From: Dysidea avara
Taxonomy: Eukaryota; Porifera; Demospongiae; Dictyoceratida; Dysideidae
DNA: 64,000 nucleotides
Direction: 5' to 3'
Assembly: GCF_963678975.1 (NCBI RefSeq)
Contig: NC_089272.1
Span: 22,705,399-22,769,398 of the forward strand
A model generated the notes under the pieces. It searched no databases. It was not told the origin of the DNA and worked only from the letters and a program-made list of their open reading frames with translations. Below are positions 36,031 through 47,312 of this stretch, piece after piece (positions within the stretch are counted from its first letter, which is position 1; each line of letters begins with the position of its first letter). Both the position numbers and the translations under genes were made by a program.

Positions 36031-36093
36031 TCAAAAGTGTACATAGTTATAGAGATATTTTTTATTTAAATATTAGTTTTTAAGTGTTCCAAG

Positions 36094-36395
36094 CAATGGC
36101 GGATCCAGGATGGGGCATCCCCCCCCCCTTCAAGAAATTGCATACAAGATCGAGATACTCTAATAGAGCAGTCAATTACTCTAATAAAGCAGTCACAATG
36201 TTCATGAGGCAGTGCAGCTTACTTATGAAGCTATAAATAGGATTTTATTTTACATAACATACGTGATATAATATATTTGGTAAAGATAACTAGCTATTAT
36301 TGTTGTGACCCTTTTTTTTTTTTTTTTTTTTTTTTGCTCTTCAACTTTTTTCAGCAAGGTGCCCCCCCTCTTTCCAGACTCTGGATCCACCCCTG
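36094..36395. mobile_element. hAT-like MITE with 5-bp target duplication
   Basis: Left CAATGGCGGATCCAGG, right CTGGATCCACCCCTG; flanking CCAAG (36089-36093 and 36396-36400). C/G-runs lie inside both ends. CTCTAATAGAG and CTCTAATAAAG motifs lie at about 36157 and 36180, and a long T run at about 36309-36335. Confidence 0.75.
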
Positions 36396-36949
36396 CCAAG
36401 TCAATTGAATTGGCTACATAGTATGGCTTGTGGCTTCCCCTATTTGGAAACTGATGGTTGAAATGGCTGTGGAGAAGGGGTGGGGTATTGAGGGTGTAAA
36501 TAATAGTTAGGTCTTTAGACATGTTTCGTGTTGTGACCATGGCTGGATTAGTGCCTGATGACTACTGGGTTACAGGAACCGTTAGAGAAAACCATCATGA
36601 TGATATTTAAACAAACAGGATCATTATTTTACATAAATACATGTGGTGTGTCCTCACACTCATATGACCACATATGTATGCCAAAAGCAGTTGTGGCAAA
36701 GAAAATCAAGATGCAACAAATTGTGATTCCATTCTGGACAGTTTCTAGCTACATAGTAATATCTTTGAAAATCAAATTCCTGCTGCATCATAAGGAATTT
36801 GATTTCTGAGATGATGGGTTGCACATGTCAGGGTATCAAGCATTTTATTCTCTGCTTATTAAGCGTCGTGGCAGCTACCAGTTACTTCCTGGGTCTTGTT
36901 TGTTTGTTCAGATATTTTGAAGCCAGAACACCCTCTTTTCTGGAAGAGA

Positions 36950-39900
36950 TTGAATCCTCTTTAGTATCCATTAATGCTACTTGTTGTTTTATTACAGTAC
37001 ATGTTCTCAGCAGAAGGTGGCTGTTGTGAGTGTGTATCGGCCAACCTCACCTAGTGTTTCTATGGGCCTGGATGAGTTTGGTCAATTGTTATCTAAACTT
37101 CTTATGCAATGTTATTTTGGCTGGTGATATTACAGTAACATCAGTATGATGAGTAATTGTGTTGCTAGTGCTAGTTATCAGACTATATTCATCTTGTTCA
37201 GTGTGTCACTGGTTCATCTAGAGTATCAGAAACCTCTTCTATGTTAATAGATCATTATTGTGTGTACACCAGCTATTTTAGTATTGAGTATGAGACAGGC
37301 TGTTGGAGTTAGTGATCATTGTATACAAATTGCTGATCTGGATGTTATAGTGCAGCAGCCCACTACTGATTTTCATTGGATGCGTCCATACCATATAAGT
37401 ATTGTTGGAGTGATATTGGAAACTGTTTGTCAAATGCCCCTTGGTCAGCTATGGAAATTTATGATGATCCTGATGATATGTAGGGTTTCTTTTATGAGAT
37501 TAACTGCACTTGTTTGGATAAGTATTTGCCATTGAAGAAAGCATACGTAGGTAGTAAATATTCCATACCCCTTGGCTCTCTCCCGACATTAAATCTGCTA
37601 TTCATGACAAACAAAGAGCTAAACATGCTGCTGAAAATTTAGGAAGTTCTGAGGATATATCTTGATATATACCACTTTAACGTGGGCGTTCAAAGGCGCC
37701 GCTCGGTGTTAACTCGCATATTGCCCGGGCAATATCATGGGAAAGCAGTTTGCCAATGACTTTGATACTCAGTCAGTTCAAAGAATCGATGCGCTTTGAC
37801 TCGTTATATTGAGCGACATAGAGCTTTGTATGGTGGGACTCATTTTTGTAGTGGTTGCTAAGCTTAGTACATTTGCTAAGATAGACTAGTTGGTTGTTAC
37901 TAAAGGATAATGAAGGCACCAAGTGATATATATCACTTATACCACAGCTGCTTAGGATTTTGCTGACATATACACCCGGGCCTGCGGCCCTTGGGTTTTG
38001 GGTGTATATATCAGCAAAATCCCTCCCAGCCGTGGTATAACTATTACATAAACAGCTTAAGAATCAGTTAAAGACTACTATTTGTTCTGCTAGATTACAT
38101 TGTCTCCAGACTTTGCTGAACCAATCCTCCCATTTGGCTGTTAAATTGTGGTCTCAAATTAATGATATGATAGGTCAGCAAAGGAATAATGTAGCATCAT
38201 TTGTTGACAACGATCTATTTCTGGAAAGTGTCAACAACTTTTTTCGTACAGTGGCTGGTTCTGAAGATCATCAACCAGCAAGTTTCATTTGTCCTGATAG
38301 CTCTACTACAGATGACCATTATTGGTATTACTGCAGATGTGGTGTTTTACTCATTGCAACATCTCGACACTCACAAGTCTACTGGCCCTGATAGCATTTC
38401 TGCACATTTTTTGAAAGATGTGGCTAGTGAAGTTTGTGGTCCATTGACTGTTATCTATAATAAATCCCTTGGTACTGGTATTGTTTCATCAGTGTGGAAG
38501 CATTCAAATGTCTCACCAATACATAAAGGAGGAGACAAAGCGGATCCTGGCAACTTTCGTCCTATTTCATTTGTGCCTATTGTAGCCTAAGTCTTGGGAA
38601 AGCTGATTGCTAAACAACTGAGCTCATAATATTATTTGGAGAGTCGTCATGTACTTCATGATCATCAAGGGGCTTACTGCAGTGGTATATCATCTGATCA
38701 GATACTTTTACTTGCTACTAATTCTATGGCTAATGCACTGGACCAAGGTTTGGTTGTTTGTGCTGCTTTCCTCAACTTAAGGAATAACTCTAGATCATGT
38801 GATTTTTAGGAGGCTTCAGCAGCTGGGGGTATATGGTGGGGAATTGCAGTGGTTTCAAGATTATCTTAGCAATTGTTATCAACGAGTAAAGTGTGGTACC
38901 TTGTTTTCAGAGTGGGGAGCTGTTAGAGGAGGTATTCCTCAAGGCAGCACACCCTGGGTCCCTTGTTATTCTTTATGTTAATGACATACCTTCTGTGGTT
39001 CAGAATGGATCCTTGTTACAGTTTGCAAACACACTTGCTTAATATGTTGTGGGTCTGCTACTGAGAGTGTCCTCCAGTTATTAAGTGATGACCTATATCC
39101 TTATCTACTGTAAATGGATCACTGAAAGTAGGATGCAGGTTAATGTGAACAAGTCAAGTTTAAGATGAAACAACAAAAACCTAGAGTTCCACTTATGCCA
39201 GTATATTTAAATGACGCTCCTTTAAAATGTATAGAGTATCACAAGTATTCAGGAATTTAGTTTGATTCACACTTGGGCTGGGATGCTCATTTTGCTAATG
39301 TTTGCAAGAAGATGAGCTATTACTTGTATTTAATGAACTATCACCATCATCTGTTACCATCACATATCCTTAAGATGATGGAAGATGCTCTTGTATTTTC
39401 TCAGTTGTATGCTGTCTTCCTGTGTAAAAGGTAATTTAATATCTCACTTACAACGTCCATGCAATCAGGCAGTTAGAGTTACTTGTGAAGTTTGATCATG
39501 TTTCTGACAGTTGCCATCATCTTGGGTGGTAGTTACTATTTACCCTGCTAGTGCAGTAAAGAAGAGCACTCATCATGATGCATCACCAGTGTTTTAATCA
39601 TACTCCAATTTCTTTTGAGCCACCACTTGAGTTTGGATCAAATTATTTATATGAGACCTGTACACCACCACACGTTTGCCAAATTTTTCATCACAAGACT
39701 AGTTTTGGCCAACGTTTTTCCCACTGTAAAGCAACCATGTGGTGGAACAGTTTGCCATCTGTATTATTTACTCTGTCTGGTGACTTTACATACTCTTTAT
39801 GGACATCTACGTACTTAGTATTATTTTCCCCTTGTTTAACGTTGTAGTGCTATGTATGTGTATTAAATGCAAGTTTTGTTGTTGTAAATTGTATTGTGTA

Positions 39901-39990
39901 TGTATGTATTGTGTGGTTTACTATTGTATGTATGTCTCTGCCAAGGAGGAATGGCCATGGCCGATTGGTGGAGCATAAATTAACAATCAA
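36950..39990 (+). pseudogene. decayed non-LTR retrotransposon (LINE)
   Basis: An apurinic-type endonuclease remnant at about 37010-37400 includes the VYRP and GVSDHC motifs. Reverse-transcriptase pieces follow at 38370-39060 in shifting frames: STGPDSIS, SNVSPIHKGGD, NFRPIS, DHQGAY, GGIPQGS and LGPLLFILYVNDIP. The catalytic box reads FANT (about 39022) where FADD is expected. Several stops and frameshifts break the frame. The 3' end carries AACAATCAATCAATCA, typical of a short-repeat LINE tail. It is interrupted by an insertion at about 37660-38045. CR1/L2/Jockey-type is likely; the clade cannot be fixed by eye. Confidence 0.8.
37660..38045. mobile_element. inverted-repeat insertion inside the LINE
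   Basis: LINE-like coding similarity stops near 37655 and resumes near 38050. The insert begins near GATATATACCAC and ends near GTGGTATAAC. Its right part forms a strong hairpin (37957-38040): GATTTTGCTGACATATACACC pairs with a matching inverted arm around CCCGGGCCTGCGGCC. Exact ends are uncertain. Confidence 0.5.
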
Positions 39991-40384
39991 TCAATCATCA
40001 AGAAGTTTCCAGTACTGTGACTATGAAACTGACTGGTTGATGAAAGTGTGAAACAGTGCTGTGAGTCAAGAGGCCCAGAACACCAAACTTCATAATTACA
40101 AAAATTCAGACAAGATTTGAAAATATTCTTCCTTAGATTGTTTGTGATCTCTAGCAGATTCAAGGTGCAAGGAATCCAGGGGACAGATTAATGTTAAATT
40201 AAGTAATGCCACAGAATTACATATTTTATTGTAGATAACAATATGCCAGGATGGTAAAGTGTATCATTAAAGAGGAAGCAATAGTATAACCACTGCAGAC
40301 TCGCTAGCTCTCATATATCAATGTTATTTGAGATTCCTGAAACCATGCAGAAAATGTAAAAAATTAATCATGTCAATATGTAAA
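39991..40384. other. non-coding DNA
   Basis: Nothing recognisable lies between the LINE tail and the next element. Confidence 0.4.
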
Positions 40385-41057
40385 TGTGACTGGATTTTGG
40401 AGAAACGATCCAAATCGCACATTAGAAGTTTCGAGATAAACGGTTTTAAAGAATTCAAGCCAGCATAACTCTCCAAAGCACGCATATGAAACTTACAATA
40501 GAGATGCATTAATCTGTTACCTTTCAGACCACTTCCAGTACTTGTAGCTGCCTGTAGAGTTACCCGCCAAATAAGATAGAAAATCTGAGCTGTTGGACGA
40601 GCGAAGTAGTATCACGAGTGCTCACAAAGGGTTGGAGGGTGGTGGGGTGGGGGGTGGTGGGGTAGCGGGGTGGGGGGGTGGGGGGTGGTGGGGTGGGCAA
40701 GGGCTAGACCTCAAAATGGAGGCAGACCGCGATTGGAGTCCAGAGACGAGACTACAGGGCTGTGCTGGAACCTTAGTGGTTGATATGTAGCAAAATCCAC
40801 AGAAAAAATGTCTGGTCTACATTATCAGGCTGTCCACCAGTAAACCACTGATTCTTGCCAAGCCAGGTACTCCACAAGGCCTAAAACTGCCATTCGAGCT
40901 CTACACACTCCCCAGAAAAGCCATCTGTTGAAACCAGCCTCGAGTAGTTTGAGTGGTACTGAGTATCAAAACTACTATAGTGTAGCTATCCACTGGTGGT
41001 GTTAGTTTGATTTTGCCTGATGTGCGATTTGGATCGGTCTTGTAAAATCTGGTCACA
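40385..41057. mobile_element. 673-bp TGTGACTGG/CCAGGTCACA-type element, copy B
   Basis: The left end TGTGACTGGATTTTGGAG and an inner ATCCAAATCGCACAT are mirrored at the right by ATGTGCGATTTGGAT and AAAATCTGGTCACA. It is colinear with 19027-19631. It contains an about 75-bp run of G-tracts (40630-40705). Confidence 0.8.
40630..40705 (+). repeat. G-tract minisatellite with quadruplex potential
   Basis: Repeating GGTGGTGGGG/GGTGGGG words, with well over four GGG+ tracts at short spacing. It sits inside the element at 40385-41057; the sister copy has only a short version. Confidence 0.75.
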
Positions 41058-42501
41058 AATCGATCTTTAAACAAGGCAACAGTGCAGCCACTGATTCAGA
41101 AGATATAAACTGTAGTGGGTCAAGTACACCCACAAAGAGATTGAGTATAGAGAGCACTTTGCATCACAATGAACATGCCTATGTTTTAAGTTCACTGCAT
41201 GCAGTAGGGAGGGTATCAGCTAGCCTACAGCACAAAAGATACGTAAAATAATAAGAATTGGTTTGGATAACAACCCAACTGTACCAAGTACCACAGCAAG
41301 TTTCCAAGCATACCAAGTCTTTGAGTTTACACCGAACACACAAAGTGTCTTTATAGCAAGAGTGTTCATTAATCATAACATCTTCTGACAGGATGATATG
41401 TCAAAATGTGATAATCTGAAACCTAAATCTGTATGTATGCATCCCCCAAATACAGCCACAGGCCCAACAGCTGGAGCTGGGGGTATCCAGTTACAGGAAA
41501 GAGGCACAATTGACACCTGTGAGATACTTGGGCAGGGTAGTAGAGTACATAGCATGGGTCAAACTTCTGGGAACTTCTAATTAAAGGTGATGAAAATCAC
41601 CCAATTTTCTAATTTACTAATGGCATTTTTAGTGATAGCATCCACTGATAGCTAGATGGAACCATAACAAAATTATCCTCAAAATTGTATCATGATACCA
41701 ACCAGAGGGTTCATCTCTCTGCTCCACCCAATTTATACATGCATTGCAGAATCTGTATATGAGGAAATATCTCCTGAATTTTGGAATTTCCATGGCCATG
41801 CATGGTTTATAAGTTCAGCAGTATAGGATTGAATGCTAATAAAAACATAATGGGAAACATGGTATACACCACAATAAAAAGGAATTAATGAGGTATTTCA
41901 GTTCATAATAGTAGTAGTGACCTTTACTACATTTAGTAGTGACTTTCACATCTCATTCAGAAGTTCTTTAACACTACCTCTTGTTGTATGAATTAAGCTA
42001 ATCACGTTTTTTTTTACAATAATAACTTTGGTAGAATTAAAGACCCAAAACACTACCTAGCAGTGAGAATTAAACAAAAAGTTAACTCATCATGGGATCA
42101 GTAAAAATTTTTTTCCAGTCTCTGCAATTAAACTTTGGTGAAACCATTAATATGTACCTCCAGACGTAAACCAACTACATGCACAGTAGCTATGTATACT
42201 ATAATAACAAAACAGACTAGGCCACAAAAAATTAATTAGATTCATGTTTCTGGTTCCCTTCCTGGTCATTTTTTGCTGAATGAAGAGTGTGCAATCACCA
42301 TAGCTACAATAATTTATATATGTTGAAAGTTTCACACTCTTTTCAAAGATTTGCTAACTTTATACATTAATATTGACTTTGTTATTCCTATAAAATTTCA
42401 TGTACTGCTATGTCAAATGTAGCTACCACATCAAAAAGTTGCAAAAAAAAAAGCCTGGTCACCTGGTAAGTTTTGGGGAATTGGTAGGACCAGAAACATA
42501 T
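41058..42501. other. non-coding DNA
   Basis: No gene supported. Overlapping 60-residue frames on both strands at 41373-41580 look like chance. Confidence 0.45.
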
Positions 42502-42594
42502 AGACCATGTGTGCGCTAAGGCGTGGCACTTTATTACATCATCAAAATATTACGTGAAATACGCATCCGCCATTTTTTGAGGGCAAAAGACTTA
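42502..42594 (+). repeat. left terminal inverted repeat
   Basis: It pairs with 47220-47312 with only a few mismatches, running from AGACCATGTG to GGGCAAAAGACTTA. Confidence 0.9.
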
Positions 42595-42636
42595 TTGGCG
42601 AATAGACTAGAGTAATACTGCAGAATACTGTCAAGT

Positions 42637-43554
42637 TGCAGCGCTATAGACTGTACTAATCGTTGTAGTAGGTTGAAGAAAGTGAAACTTTACACATTTC
42701 CTAAGAATTCAGAACGGAGGAACCTGTGGATACAAGCACTTCGTCGTGAGTCATGGCAGCCTACTGAGCATTCCCGTCTCTGTGGGGAGCATTTTATATC
42801 TTTGTGAAAGTAGTTTTATTCTTCTGCCTTTACAGGAAAACCTGTCAGGTTGAAATGGGATCCAGATTATGTGCCATCTATATTTACCTTTAAGGCCCCT
42901 ATTTGGTGATTATTAGTTTCTCATCCACCGCCCGCTTATTAGTGGTATTCTAGTAAACTACAGCTAATGGACTTTCTACTAAAAAATTGGACTTGTACAG
43001 AGTTCAGCTACAAAGAAACCACCTGTAAGCCATTATTTACTCTGTGCATGCTTAGAAGAACACGTGATACCAAACTGTTATAATTTTTTGTTGATGAACG
43101 CTACAATGCGCAGTATACTGTTGTTTTCCTTAGCAAATTGCTGCAGTGCCAGTTGCAATCGTGTTCTATCGACTTCATCAAAGCAGGCTTTCAGTTGACT
43201 GTCGAAAAACAGTTGGTGATAACAAAAAGTAGAAGCAGCTACTGAAGGAAATGTTTGTAGTAAGAAAGAAAGACAATTTGGACAAGGTTTGTACATCAGT
43301 GTGTTAATATTATAAAATAATAGCATAATGGTAATACCCTCCCGCCCGCATCATAATAATTAGAAAGGCTGGATGAGAAACTAATAATCACCAAATAGGG
43401 GCCTAAAAAGAGAGACACTACAACAGAAAACAGCAAGCAAGCTAGAAGTAGGAGGCTGCAAAGACGAAACCAGATCTCAAGGAATGCTTCGGTGAGGAAA
43501 CGAAGGAATCTAAGGCGTAGACGTGCAGTTGCAAATGAAAGAGAGTCAAAATAA
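42637..43554 (+). pseudogene. THAP zinc-finger N-terminal part of the transposase, broken
   Basis: From the first Cys (42637) the frame reads a C2CH THAP domain: C-x4-C, then YTFPK, W residues, CGEHF, and later DPDYVPSIF. No ATG precedes it in frame before a stop, so the start is lost. In-frame TGA (42805) and TAG (42811) fall between CGEHF and the conserved end. A 510-bp MITE (42894-43403) then splits the frame; one target copy removed, the frame continues into a basic R/K-rich segment up to TAA at 43552. THAP domains bind DNA, here probably the terminal repeats. Confidence 0.8.
42894..43403. mobile_element. 510-bp PIF/Harbinger-like MITE nested in the THAP frame
   Basis: Perfect inverted ends of about 34 bp, starting GGCCCCTATTTGGTGATTAT and mirrored at the right. 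TAA (42891-42893 and 43404-43406) is a 3-bp target duplication, the PIF/Harbinger hallmark. It has no transposase of its own; the 82-residue minus frame inside resembles nothing. Confidence 0.9.
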
Positions 43555-43628
43555 TGAGATCCCAAGGAATGCTGAGACGGTGAGGAAACGCAGGAATCCA
43601 AGGCGCGGACGTGCAGCTGCAAATGAAA
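43472..43628 (+). repeat. tandem duplication, offset 85 bp, causing a frameshift
   Basis: Two copies of an about 70-bp coding block (AAGGAATGCT..GTGAGGAAACG..GACGTGCAG) lie 85 bp apart. Because 85 is not a multiple of three, the upstream THAP/basic frame and the downstream transposase frame are out of register. Confidence 0.75.
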
Positions 43629-44857
43629 TGGAGAATCAAGTAGATATGGCACAAGATGAAATGGTAGTGGATTATGATACTGAAGTGCTTCAAGACAGCA
43701 ACCAACTTGCTTGTTTACATCAACCAATGAAGTTATCGGAATTAACACTGAATTATCTTAGACATCAGCCAGCTAGGCTTGCAGCAACCATTTGTCAATA
43801 ACAGAAAACTATTGAGGAACTGGAGCAACAGAATGATTTGCTAGTAAATAGTCTTCACCACCACCAACTGGTAATAAAAGAACTGAAGGAACAGAATGAG
43901 TCACTTGTGAATAGTCTTCATAAGCAGCAGGAGATCAATGCAATGATAAAAGAAGAATTGAAAATTGCATCATGAGCACACAGCCCTTCTCTACAGATGA
44001 AAGACGATGATGAGCAAATACATTTCTATACTGGTCTGCCATCATATGTAGCCTTTACCACCTTGCTTAGCTTATTGTCAAGTGTTATGCCACCCTATGA
44101 GAAACGTGGGATAAACCCAAGCGATCAACTTTTGATGGTTCTGATGAAGCTAAGGCAAGCAATGACTAATCAAGATTTGGGATATAGATTTAACATTGAC
44201 ATGACTCGTGTATCCAAAACTTTTCAGCTTTGGATTGACACAATGGCCACTCAGCTCATCCCACTTGTGAAATGGCCAGATCGAGGGATGATTCGGAGCA
44301 CTTTACCAGACTGTTTTAAGCCATTGTACTCTCGTACCATGTGTATTATAGATTGCTCCGAAATTTTTATACAGCATCCAAGTGCATTGTCAGCAAGAGC
44401 CGAGACTTACTCTAACTACAAACATCACAACACTGTAAAGTTTTTAATTGCAATCAGTCCAACAGGAGCAATTATTTTTGTTTCAAGATGTTGGGGAGGA
44501 CGTACCAGTGATAAACAAATTACTGCACATAGTGGATTCCTTGATAAACTAATGCATGGTGATTTAATTCTTGCTGATCGTGGATTCGACATTACTGATT
44601 CGTGGTGCTTCCCTGGCAATCCCCCCTTTTACCAAAGGAAAGTCACAACTTTCACAGAAGTTGAAACAACAAGAGCACTATCAAGAGTAAGAATCCATGT
44701 AGAATGCACAATAGGGAGACTTAAGAACTTCATGATACTGCAATGTACACTACCTATCACTTTGGTTAAAGCACATCAAGACAATGAGTTTGCTACCATA
44801 GACAATATTCTATTTGTATGTGCTGCACTCTGCAACATGCAGCCACCTTTAGTTTGA
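43523..44857 (+). pseudogene. DDE transposase (DDE_Tnp_4 type) with in-frame stops
   Basis: One frame carries a basic, then coiled-coil N-part (EELEQQN and ELKEQN repeats), a helix-turn-helix region (about 44100-44230) and the DDE core. The first acidic residue is in IIDCSE (about 44350), the second in LADRGF (about 44574), and the Glu is in RIHVECTIGRLK (about 44697). The only breaks are TAA at 43799 and TGA at 43973, leaving 43997-44857 (286 residues) open with the whole core. The spacing between the second Asp and the Glu looks slightly short for the family. It should cut and join transposon ends, but lacks a linked DNA-binding domain here. Confidence 0.85.
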
Positions 44858-44983
44858 CATTTGTTTATGCTGTTTGAATCATAGAATAATGAAATGCAAA
44901 TAAATTATATACTGTACTACAACTAATCTTACAGTAAGCAAAAATGTGTGTATATACAAAAAACTGTACCCATGGTAAAGTAA

Positions 44984-47291
44984 TTAATTTCTGCAGTCCG
45001 GACAAAACCAGTCACCCTTTGGAGCTCGCTTTATTTTAAGACAACTGAAATGAAACCAAGAAATCTTGCAGTCATCATTTTCACAAGTCATCCTTCCCTT
45101 TTCTCCCTTACGACAATAGCAATATTTTTCTTTTACATCTGATGATCCACTAGCTGCAAAAGTAGACTGGGAATTATTTGGTTCATCAGTACCCACATCC
45201 ACAATAGAGTGTGTCATAATCTCTGGTAGCATGTGCTCAACATAAAGCTTGGTCAGTTTTTAAAGCAAACCTTCTGTAAAGTTAGTATCTTCCTCTATTC
45301 TATGCACCAAGATTCCATGTGGTGTCCACACAGTAAAGTCACAGTATTGTTTGCCACAAATTGCAAGCTGCCCTTGTACTTGTGTAAAATATTTGTGACT
45401 ACGCAGAAGTCCAAACTCAGTCAAGAAAGAATTCTTTCTGTTTTGAAGCTCAGTTGGATGGCATTCTCTGCCTGAAAATGGGCACTTAATTTCAAGTATA
45501 CTCTCACCACAACAATCACATCTAACCAATGCATCAGGGCTTGCACCCAAGTGTGGATAACGACAGTTAACAATCAATCCACTAGAACTACATTCAAAGC
45601 CCTGATGCAATGGTGACACCTTTGCAACATATGCTGACCTTGCAAGATCTTCTTTCTCGATTCCCCATTTGATAGCAGGGACATGAGAAATGTCCTAAGG
45701 TTGAAGCAGTCTCTTCAGAAGATTAACAGGATCTTCTTTTTCTTTAAAAGCAAAAATGTCATGAAATAAAGAAGCAGTGATACGGCCTCTTCTTTGGTTG
45801 TACCACTCGGTGCTCTGCCTTTGAGACCTTGTCACCTGCTCAATGATTTTACATTGGTTGACAGTAAAAGAAATACTTCTAAATATTTCTTGGCTTTTCT
45901 TTAGCAACAACTCCTTATTCAGCACTTTGTATTGTGTATCATATAAATCTATAAGACATTTGGGAAGTAAGCACACGCTGGACATAGTAGATACATGGGA
46001 TGTAACAGTCAACTGAGTGACCGGTGGTAAAGTATCAGTTGACTGAGTGACCGGTGGTAAAGTATCAGTTGACTGAGTGACGGGCAGTGATGTTACAGTC
46101 GACTGAGTGACAGGCAGTGATGTAACAGTCGACTGAGTGACGGGCAGTGATGTAACAGTCGACTGAGTGACGGGCAGTGATGTAACAGTCGACTGAGTGA
46201 CGGGCAGTGAAGTAACAGTTGACTGAGTGAAGGGTAGTGAAGTATCAGTTGACTGTGTGACGGGCAGTGAAGCAACAGTTGACTGAATGACTAGCGGTGA
46301 TGATGGTGTTGTTACAGTTGATGACAGGGTGACAGAGAGGGTAGCTGGTTGAGCAAGTATATGATCTGGTTCAGGGACAATTGTAAACAAGCAAGCATTA
46401 GGTACTGCATACACGGCATTGTACATAATTTCTGAGGGAATCTGTGGTGAATTTGTTTTCATATGCTTAGCCACAGCATCTGGCTGGCTGTTGACTTGTC
46501 CTTTTCTTTTAGACGCATGTTTTGGTTTAACAAAATCAATTTTTCTGACCTCAGCTGGATTAATCTGGAATTGCAAAAATTTAAAATGCACACATATTAA
46601 AACTATAAACTAACATTTTCTTTATACCAGTTGTTCCATCCACAGCTTGTAGAGGTACAAGATGGCTTATTAAGTCCTAATCGGCACGCAGTTTCAATCT
46701 TAAAAAGTATTGCAGCAACATGGCTGCACACTTCACCTTGACTGCAAAAATTATTAGATTCATGGTAAACACAACAAGCAAAACTTACCCTGCCATACAT
46801 GTGTAGTGACCAATCTTTACTTCAGCACTTTCCTTATGCACAACCAGCCAGGCTGAGTGGGGTTTATCTGGGGTCTTCTGACTAGGATTCACCAAGGCCT
46901 TTAGGACAACATAATTTTCCAACCAATGGCAGTAGACTGTGCGGACGTGTCCACAAACGAAATAATTAAATGCATCAAGAGACTTATAAGCTCTCAATTT
47001 CTCCTTGGTATATGGTTCTTTCATTTCTATCAAATACGAGTACACACCTCCATACAGCGAATCTGGCCACTGCGTCATGTCATCCTTCCATAAATCCTGG
47101 GAAATGGAGAACGGGTTGGGGAGAACTTCGTCATCGATCTTAAGTTTCTCTAAATATACTCTTTGAGCTAAATATTCCAATGAATGGAAATATTCTGAAG
47201 ACATTCTCGAGTCACCTTCTAAGTCTTTTGCCCTCAAAAAATGGCGGATGCGTATTTCCTGTAATATTTTGATGATGTAATAAAGTGCCAC
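44984..47291 (-). pseudogene. SWIM-YqaJ-PHD transposon protein with two in-frame stops
   Basis: Exons on -: 47291-46789, 46741-46615, then 46564 downward, joined by introns of 47 and 50 nt in matching phase. Domain order: N-part, SWIM-type zinc motif across the first intron (TCMAG then VCSH), a Thr/Ser/Pro linker of VTQST repeats, YqaJ nuclease (RRGRITAS; GASPDALV; ILEIKCPF with the D..E-x-K signature) and a C4HC3 PHD finger (CYCRKGEKG..CPDC). TAG at 45695-45697 cuts the YqaJ domain and TAA at 45260-45262 precedes PHD; the frame is otherwise continuous. The SWIM first Cys is Tyr. Its start codon lies in the terminal repeat. YqaJ is an exonuclease fold of lambda type. Confidence 0.85.
46003..46290 (-). 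repeat. 30-bp coding minisatellite in the linker
   Basis: About nine units of a 30-bp sequence encode VTQSTVTSLP-like decapeptides. The unit length is a multiple of three, so copy-number changes keep frame. Units differ mainly by single bases. Confidence 0.9.
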
Positions 47292-47312
47292 GCCTTAGCG
47301 CGCACATGCTCT
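47220..47312 (-). repeat. right terminal inverted repeat
   Basis: The inverted partner of 42502-42594. It also encodes the first residues of the minus-strand SWIM/YqaJ protein (start at 47291). Confidence 0.9.

Larger units (their letters stand above)
42502..47312. mobile_element. 4.8-kb THAP/DDE/YqaJ DNA transposon (ISL2EU-like)
   Basis: Terminal inverted repeats of about 93 bp (42502-42594 and 47220-47312) begin AGACCATGTG and AGAGCATGTG and are nearly identical. AT flanks both sides (42500-42501 and 47313-47314), a candidate 2-bp duplication. Two convergent gene units occupy it: THAP plus DDE transposase on +, and a SWIM-linker-YqaJ-PHD protein on -. This combination, with DDE_Tnp_4-type motifs, matches eukaryotic IS5/Harbinger-related elements of the ISL2EU type as I recall them; the family name is inference. 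Both proteins are broken, so the copy is not autonomous now. Confidence 0.8.

Noticed and set aside
43078-43748. Minus-strand frames inside and beside the THAP MITE
   Set aside because: They mirror the basic + strand coding block or lie in the MITE; no protein family signal.
45233-45475. 80-residue + strand frame
   Set aside because: Shadow of the minus-strand YqaJ reading frame.
46003-46290. CRISPR-like array
   Set aside because: The 30-bp units are contiguous, without spacers, and encode a regular peptide repeat.
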